Assembly: GCA_038373885.1 (NCBI GenBank)
Contig: JAWZYV010011918.1
Location: 62,001-126,000 of the forward strand
Reading direction: 5' to 3'
Length of the DNA stretch: 64,000 nt
Source: Cheiracanthium punctorium
Taxonomy: Eukaryota > Arthropoda > Arachnida > Araneae > Cheiracanthiidae
Numbering within the stretch: position 1 is the first letter of the stretch; each line of letters begins with the position of its first letter. Positions 57,235 through 64,000 of this stretch are shown here, one piece after another. The position numbers and the translations under genes are program-made. The notes under the pieces were generated by a model, which searched no databases, was not told the DNA's origin, and worked only from the letters and a program-made list of their open reading frames with translations.

Positions 57235-58385
57235 AGTTAGAAAATGCCTGACGAATATTGTAAAATAGTTTTAGTAGGTGATTTTAATATAGATTTCAAT
57301 TACGAAGAAGTGTTTCATGGAACAGAAAAGACAAATACGGTATACTCGTAGATTATGAAACACTTTTCCAAATGGTATTTATAAAGGTGAACTATAGTTT
57401 GACAATGCCTGGTGAAAATTGTTAAACAGTTTTGGTAGGCGATTCTAATATACATTTCAATTCCAAAGAAGTGCTTTATGGAACAAGGAAGGAAAACACG
57501 GCACACTCATGGATTATGATGCCCATTCCAAACAGTATATAAAATGGTAGAGGATAGTTGGAATATGACTGGCGAAGGTCGTAAAAGAGTTTTAATAGGA
57601 TATTTTAATACAGATTTCGATTCCAAAGATGTGTTTTATAGAACAAGAAAGACAAACACGGCACACTCATGGATTACGATGCCCATTCTAACAGTATTTA
57701 AAATGCTGAAGTATAGTTGGAATATGCATGACGAAGATTAAAAAAAAGTTTCAGTAGGCGATTTTAAATTAGATTTCGATTCCAAAGATGTGTTTTATGG
57801 TACAAGAAAGAGTTGATTCCTAATTTAATGCCCCCACTCCCGCCAAAATAAGAAAGCGCCGCACTTTGGGGAGCTCAGCAGTCATGGGTCTCTAGGTGTT
57901 ATGCACAAGTTTCGACGCTCCCAAAAGAACTAGATGAAAACTAAGGTGAACAAATTAGCGAAAAACGCACCAGTTAATAAATTTGAAGACACTTAATTAT
58001 TGAAGCTACATTAATTTGCAACCCAAAATAAATATATAAGTAACGAGATGCTGTACTTCTATGTCGTTCCAAATCGCCATTTTAATTCTAAATTACGGTT
58101 GCCACATAAATACAAAAAAAAATTCTTCATGATAACTGCATATGTTTAATTATCGCCACCTTGGCGAGAGTTAAAGTAGGAATCAACCCAAGAAAAACCA
58201 GCGCGGCACACTCATGGATTATGATGCACATTCGAAACAATATTTAAAACGCTAAATATAGTTGCAATATACTTGGCGAAGATGGTAAAATAGTTTTAGC
58301 TGGCGATTTTAAGATAGATTTCGATTCCAAAGATGGATTTTATGGAACAAGGAAGAAAAATACAGCACATTCATGAATAATGACA
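57235..58385 (+). repeat. Array of ~175-bp units with a GDFN motif
   Basis: At least four units (from about 57235, 57400, 57550 and 57715) and one further unit at 58195-58385 share GTTTTAGTAGGCGATTTTAA, ATAGATTTCAATTCCAAAGA and TTTTATGGAACAAGGAAGAC. One frame reads VLVGDFNIDFNSKDV or close variants. GDFN is the catalytic motif of EEP endonucleases, so the unit may have been copied from such a gene. The phrase GTRKTNTAHSWI is common to several units. Single units are also at 27490 and 63420. The gap 57815-58190 holds unrelated sequence with no gene recognised. Confidence 0.7.
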
Positions 58386-59022
58386 CACTTTACAACTTAA
58401 TGGAATAAAGAAGAAAAAGTTCCGGGTTATGTTACTTTTTTTTCCAGAAAAAGTAATATATATATTTCCAAAACACTTTTCTTTAAAGAAACATAAATTA
58501 TTATGAAAGAGTGATAATTGGAAGAAAGTCAAATTAAAGAGCACCCATGAGAGAGAATTGAAGAAGAAAAATTTTAACACATTTCAGGAGAGTTTAAAAA
58601 TTCTAGGATTTTGCTTGGTCTGTCGTCTGTCCGTGCACTAACTAACTTAAATATACATCGATAAAACTATATATGTTAATATTATGTTCTACCAAATACC
58701 CTGTCAAAAGTGATGTAGCATTTACAATTCTTTTGCAGGAGGGCTCAAAAGAATTCCACGAACTTTATGGGCTACGAGCAGTGATTATTGATAGCTATTT
58801 TACAGACATTAACCTGTGTCAAACAAAATAAAGTTTCTGTATGCTTTTAAATATTACAAAATATTTCTCTCCATTTGAAATAGTGAATGCGGCTTATATA
58901 ATACTCTTGCAGCACAGGAACACTTAAAAGAATTTTGATACATTACAGTCCAAGTCCGCCATCCTTTTCAAGCACGATACACTAAGTGTATAGGCGTTTA
59001 AAACAGCTTACTTTACATTTAA

Positions 59023-59493
59023 CCCTTTGAGGCGCAACCCTTTACCAATGCTGAAAAAAGGGGCAGCCGTTGCCATCGCTCGACTTAACTACCAGCAAGA
59101 TGGCGACCCTTTTTTGAAGTAGACTGGCTCACGCAGACAGCCAGCTGCGCCAAAAAAGGGTCTCTAGATCTGTGGCACGCGATGAACGTCTCGATCGTCC
59201 GCCATCTTGCTGGTAGTTAAGTCGAGCGATGGCAACGGCTGCCCTTTTTTCAGCATTGGGCAATCTATCCAGCTGTTCTCGCATTCTTCAATTTTTCAGC
59301 AGATGTCAGTACTGTTAAAAATAATCGTGACCATTTTTTTACGGGAAATGACGTGCTAAAAAGTAAAGGATTCTCGTGGAGCTATGTCACCCGCAACTAT
59401 TTTTATAGAAATCAAATCTATTCTTCGTGACTGACAACAGTCAAAACGTCAGAGTTTTGTGTTCCCAGAGCGAGAACACTGCGCGTTAAAGGG
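59023..59493. mobile_element. piggyBac-type MITE with palindromic core
   Basis: CCCTTTGAGGCGCA at the left and TGCGCGTTAAAGGG at the right are inverted ends directly flanked by TTAA (59019-59022 and 59494-59497). TTAA and a CCC start fit piggyBac. Inside, arms 59045-59105 and 59200-59259 form an almost perfect 60-bp inverted repeat with one single-base difference, around a ~95-bp loop. Nothing is coded. Confidence 0.87.
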
Positions 59494-59497
59494 TTAA

Positions 59498-60383
59498 ACA
59501 ATGGAAATAAGACATAAAGTTCATTTTACACGGTCTTGCGAAATTGCATTAAGAGTGATTTAGCCTATCTGAGTTTATACTCAATATCTCGCCCAGTTGA
59601 TGACGTTAGATCACCACCATTGGTCGCCATATATCCATAGATCGCCAAATTTGGTGGAAAAAGGCATTATATTAGTATTGGAAAGTATTTTATAATCGAT
59701 GTGATTGGCATGACCTATGAGTCCTTTTTTTTCTGATAAAGAAAAACTCTAAAAGTATTTATAGCAACCTTCAATTCTAAAATTTTGTGGAACTTTGAGT
59801 ATCTTGAACTACCAGTCAGTGGTAGTGAAAAAATGCAGATGATATCCTGACATTCGAAAATTATTTTCACTTGCTGAGCTACTCAATTACTTTTAAAAAA
59901 GAAAAAAAAAAAAAGTCTGAGCATTAGAGGTAAAGTCGAAGAAACTACAATCATAGAGCAAATTAATTTTTAACATTCACTTTTAGCGCTTTATTACCAG
60001 TGACGCTCTGCTTAACTTATGTAAATACAGAGTAAATTGAATTAATTAGAATTAACTCCCTCGATAATTTCCAATTAATATAAATGACAATATTATGGGA
60101 AAAAGCGTTAATGAAAACTTATTTCGTTTAGCCGTTTTATTTCTTATAAAGAAACTGATTGAACTGCATGCATGTTACTCATTTCCCTGATGCGTAAAAC
60201 AGCTCTTGTGTTCCACGGATTGTTCCCCATTTGGAGAGTTGGCCGTGAGAAGTCTGACAGGTTAATGACGCCCATCGGAGTAGAGAATAAAAAAAAAAGA
60301 GGAAACACTCTCCAAAAGGGAGACAGCTAATCGTACAGGAGCAAGAGATGAAAAATTATACAAGAAGCTGAGGAGTGACCTGA
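59498..60383. other. AT-rich spacer, nothing recognised
   Basis: No supported gene or element. A purine-rich stretch lies at 60280-60330. Confidence 0.35.
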
Positions 60384-60829
60384 GGCACTGCCTCCTAGAT
60401 ATAGAAAGCCTAACCACTGCTACGTCCTTAAGTCTGTGCGTCATCAGTAGGCTTTTCAAAGATAATGTCATCAATGTTTAATGTTCATAAAGTAAAACTA
60501 TTCGAAATTTCTGGTGGATTTACTCTCGCATAACAACATTTTAGTGAATTGAGATAGAAAATTTAATTTTACAAAAAAGGGCAGTTTTTAACTGTAACTA
60601 GTTATATAATGTAATAAGGGAGTAGATCACAATGAATTGTTTTGTCGCACAAAGGTATTTTAATTCTTATCTTTAACTTAAGATACTTTTTAATATTTGT
60701 AGCATTCACCAGAAAACTGAAATAGTTTTACTTTATGAGAATGAAAGTGTGATGACGTCATTACTTGAAGGCCTAATGATGACGTCAAAGCTACAGTACT
60801 CAGGCCTTCTGTATTTAGGAGGCAGTGCC
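60384..60829. mobile_element. Long-TIR MITE, 'CTAGATATAG' family, copy 5
   Basis: The ends GGCACTGCCTCCTAGATATAG and CTGTATTTAGGAGGCAGTGCC are inverted. The inner arms carry AAGTAAAACTATTCGAAATT and AATAGTTTTACTTTATGAG, plus two TGACGTCA sites at 60753-60760 and 60780-60787. The centre is AT-rich. I saw no convincing target duplication. Confidence 0.78.
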
Positions 60830-62228
60830 AGAGGACGATCTCTAAATAGAGAAATGGCTAAGAAAAGAAGAAATAATAAATTTCGTATTGGAGACGGAGA
60901 GAGAAGGGAGTAGAGATACAGCAAAAAAAGTTCGAGGCGATGAACATATAAAATGTCGCCTCCTGGAATGAGATCTTAAGAAGCTGATGAGGAAGAATGC
61001 CGTGGAGTAATGACGGCTGACTGCCGACTGTATCCAGTGCGTAAAACCCGGAGCTGAAACGAACCTATATGCCACATCAGGTACCAGACCGGCAAAGGTC
61101 AAATGAATTGCCGAAAGGTTTTGAGGTCGCCTAATTGTGATTGACCTAGACTTAGCCGGATCCACCAAATATTTTGATGTGGAGCTGCCCTACGATACAG
61201 GTCCTACAGACCTGAGAAGGAACCCGGGAGCCACTATGATGTACGAACTGAGAAAGGTACGAGTTGTGGTTCTTGATTAAATTGAGCCGTTTCATATCTC
61301 ACTTCTATCCACTTTATATTTGGAAATCATTAAATTGTGACAAAAGAGAGGTTAAGCGAGAAAGTAAATAAGTAAAAGAAAAATAAAGTGAGTAAAGAAT
61401 GTAATTGGATTTAGTGTGAATTTGTAAAATAAAAGGATTTAGGTTTTAAATTTGCTTTCTTTCTTGAACTGAGTGTTAAATATTTTATTTCAGATAATTT
61501 TTAGGAGAAGCAATTTTTTTAGGTCATGCTGATTATTGAAGGATTTTCTAAAGGTAAGATATTGGGTATTACAGGCTTTGTACTAACATTATCTATCTTA
61601 CTAAAAAAAAAAAAAAAAAAAATTCTAAACTAAATACAAAATTTTGTCTGATGAAATTAGGTATTTTAAAAGTGAACAGATTTCTTTGTAAAACACATTT
61701 TAACATTCTTTCTTTTAGATCGGAAGTAATGCTGGCATAGCTTTTGTGTCATTCCTTTGCAGTTCCATTACATGCAATCGCAAATTAGCATATGTAACGC
61801 AAGGGTTATGACGCAAGTCAAAAAATTTAGTGGTGTTTAAAATTTCGAAATAATGAATTAATTTCAATCATATTAGTAAGAAAAACATTCTTTTCGTCCA
61901 AAGAACGGATACGAAGCTAGTTTTATAAAAAGCAGATATCAGTATATGGTTGGGGGGATTCATGCCTTCGAATGATTTTTAAAATCTTACTTTATTATGA
62001 TATTTTAATCTCGTATTATTTTCGTTTCGAACAGTTAACGATGCAGATTATTAAAACTTATTCAAATATTATAGCATAATAATCTTTCCCATCGGAAAAT
62101 TTCATTAGTATATTAGTTGATGTTGTAAAATCAACACGATTTTGTTTATATACGTTTAATCTTACTATAAAGTTACGCCAATCCCTGGCTCCCTCTGTTG
62201 CTACTACGGGCAACCGCTTCAACGTGAC
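60830..62228. other. Spacer with an unrecognised minus-strand open frame
   Basis: The left part (60900-61260) is less AT-rich and has a 108-codon minus-strand frame (60842-61168) that I do not recognise. The rest is AT-rich, with an A19 run near 61602-61621. No gene can be supported. Confidence 0.4.
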
Positions 62229-62571
62229 TAGGGTTGCCAGGTCGCCAAACCAAATAGCCGGACAGACCAGCCAGTTTGGCCGGACATTCGGGTAAAAAGG
62301 CCGGACAGCCTACAATATTGAGGATTTTGTCTCAGTAGGTACGACAAAAAGAATTGTACGTAAAATAAAGCTTTTCTATTATTATCATAAATCTTGTTAA
62401 ATTATAATAAAATATAAATAACATCGAATGCCAAATCAGTTCAAGTACTTTATTACTAATCAGCCAAAGACACCAGTAAAAAGCCTAACAAAAGCAGGAC
62501 ACCGTTAAGTTTGCCCGGACACGCAATCAAAAAGCCTATGTCCGGCTTTATCCGGACGCCTGGCAACGCTA
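62229..62571. mobile_element. hAT MITE with TAGGGTTGCCAGG ends
   Basis: The ends TAGGGTTGCCAGGTCGCC and CGCCTGGCAACGCTA are inverted. A perfect 8-bp duplication, AACGTGAC, flanks it (62221-62228 and 62572-62579). The subterminal zones repeat GCCGGACA or its complement about six times, the usual form of transposase-binding sites in hAT elements. Confidence 0.92.
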
Positions 62572-62579
62572 AACGTGAC

Positions 62580-63195
62580 TATATAACCGTCATTACTCTA
62601 AGAACAAAAAGTTCTGAAAGATTAAAAAGCAGAAAAATCGTAATAACATCTACAGCGTTGATACTATCCGCTTGAAATTTTTCATAATTATGTATAAAAA
62701 TATTTTTTAAAAAATCTCTGCTACTTTAAAAATCTGAAAAGCCACCGGTTTCCTAATTCTTAAGCGATTTTTTTTGTTATTTTCAGTCCCCTTTTATTTC
62801 CGAGACTAAAAAAAGTGAGTCATTTGCGTTAAAAATGAGCTGCAGCAATCGATATGACGTCCTATTCATCAAGGTCATCAGGCTTTGGAAGGAAAGTGTG
62901 ATCCCAGTTTCCTTTAAAATATTTTTTCCACTTAGCATAGTTTACTTTCTTTTCAGAAAAAAATCGTCATCATGGGTACAAGAATAGCTGTGTACACAAA
63001 AAAGACTTTTGAATGGAAAAAGTTTCCGCGCGTTTCCAGAAGAGCATGAAGTTCGATTGGGTACATAATAAAAATTGAATATGAACTTATTTACTTTAGG
63101 TGGACGAAGATGAACTATATTGATTGTAGACATATTTTCGTCCAATGTTTTTTCTAGCGCCCGTTGTAATTGACTCCACAACGGGCTTTGACTTC
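62580..63195 (-). repeat. GCCCGTTGT interspersed repeat, copy III
   Basis: On the minus strand it begins with AGCCCGTTGTGGAGTCAATT and ACAACGGGCGCT near 63190. It continues through the middle section shared with copy II and ends with the TGGCTTTTCAGATTTT and ATTACGATTTTTCTGC sections. It preserves the longest open frame of the three (62942-63271), with QLQRALEKTLDENMSTINIV and NKFIFNFYYVPN. Confidence 0.62.
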
Positions 63196-63419
63196 TAGTG
63201 TGATGTAGTCTTAGTGACTTCCATTCAGGTAAATCAAAAAAAGTAAACTTGACACGAAAATCTGGAAGCATTCATTATTTTCAATTGTCCTTTAGCAGTG
63301 AATTAATATTTTCACTTCTCCAGTTTAGTTTTCTTCTACCACTTAGAATTTAATTTAATATTCGAGGAAAAGTTAAATTCGATTTCTCTTTATTTCTGAC
63401 ATTCTCGGAAACAACATTC

Positions 63420-63530
63420 CCAAGAATTGTTTTATGGAACAAGGAAGACAAATACGGTATACTTATGCATTGTGATAAATTTGCAAAGCAGTATTTTATA
63501 AAGATGAAGTATAGTTGAAATATAGAAGAA
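63420..63530 (+). repeat. Single partial unit of the GDFN-type repeat
   Basis: It shares TTTTATGGAACAAGGAAGAC, AAATACGGTATAC and GAAGTATAGTTGAAATA with 57235-58385. The GDFN part itself is missing. Confidence 0.5.
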
Positions 63531-64000
63531 ACACTCAAAACACTGGTGTTAAAAGATGAAATAAATAACACTTTGCGTGAAAAACACACATAAAAAGGTA
63601 CGTATCTTGTTGGGACGATCGTTTCGACCGAAAAAATTTTTGTCGTTCTTCAGACGTCAACACTTCTTCTATAAACCTTCTAGTCTAAGAGCCAGCGACC
63701 GCCAGACCTTCGTCATAGTATAAAAGCTGAAACTTTCTCTACGCATACCCCCCAACAGAGGTAGGAACAATCGGCCACTATAAAGTTTAGATGATCGTGG
63801 CTTTGGCAGGTAACAGGTGGCAAAGGTGTATAAAATTACAGAAAATTTTCGTCATTTCATAAAGCTTAAATTTTTTATATGTTTTTCTTCGCAGTACTAG
63901 AAATCACTTTATCCCTTGCCAGACACTTTTCCATCGTGGCAAACCCCCGCCAGACAATATCATAGTCAACGGGAGTCATGGAAAACTGTTGTGTTCGTAA
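63531..64000. other. Window end, no gene recognised
   Basis: The minus strand at 63600-63660 contains GTCTGAAGAACGAC and GTCGAAACGATCGTCC, phrases that recur in retroelement tails of invertebrates. I could not attach them to a defined element here. Confidence 0.35.

Noticed and set aside
60842..61168. 108-codon minus-strand frame, one of the longest outside transposons
   Set aside because: No recognisable motif, no promoter or splice context, and it starts at the arm of a MITE. Length alone is not enough to call a gene.
63600..63665. Hammerhead-ribozyme-like words CTGAAGA and GAAAC on the minus strand
   Set aside because: CTGANGA and GAAA are present, but the bases between them do not pair as stem II next to the core; the available CGAC/GTCG stem uses the core G. 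No cleavage-site stem was found.

Overview
The window is AT-rich eukaryotic DNA. I found no complete host gene, no rRNA and no functional tRNA. It is a dense, nested deposit of transposable elements. The organism is most likely an arthropod, and I lean to an arachnid such as a spider. The reasons are the RNase H and CCHC-like tail of a LINE, the Charlie-like hAT transposase relic, short tRNA-derived SINEs, and the many hAT and mariner MITEs. That placement is inference from the look of the repeats, not from a search.

Left part (1-12705). Four copies of a 2.4-2.8 kb non-coding hAT-type element, called here hAT-N1, dominate the window: A 1-853 (minus, cut by the window edge), B 10230-12634 (plus), C 20175-22946 (plus) and D 50297-52773 (minus). 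B, C and D each have a perfect and different 8-bp target site duplication. Copy A lies in an internally deleted Charlie-like hAT. Copy B lies in the end of a relative of itself. Between A and B are long-terminal-inverted-repeat MITEs ('CTAGATATAG' family), a dispersed repeat with GCCCGTTGT ends, a tRNA-derived SINE and a tandem duplication.

Centre left (12706-24450). MITEs with clear target duplications are followed by a 2.9 kb DNA transposon at 15743-18650. It has long inverted repeats and a decayed transposase with FDTTASNTG and CRHH motifs, the most gene-like object in the window. Copy C and another SINE follow.

Centre (24450-43900). Palindromic CACCGGTG motifs come first, then 'CTAGC...CCCG' repeats with LTR relics inside, a short exon-like open segment at 27782-27928, and a Tc1-like transposase relic on the minus strand. 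A Charlie-like hAT relic (33549-36115) carries a MITE and a SINE inside it. A MITE split by a 3.25 kb repeat follows, then two small MITEs with target duplications, and a 911-bp solo LTR with visible TATA box, initiator and poly(A) signal.

Right part (43900-64000). This holds two more 'CTAGCTG' repeats, one with an internal CCATCTAGTGG array, the RNase H end of a LINE, and an endonuclease (GDFN/SDH) fragment that may come from a Helentron. Copy D, a second GACGCGAGACG MITE, pogo-like and mariner-like pieces and an array of GDFN-bearing repeats follow. The last elements are a piggyBac-type MITE with a palindromic core, a further 'CTAGATATAG' MITE, a hAT MITE and a third GCCCGTTGT repeat.

The elements do not form a pathway. 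They record successive insertions whose order can be read from nesting, target duplications and paralogous empty sites. All transposase and reverse-transcriptase-related reading frames seen are broken.
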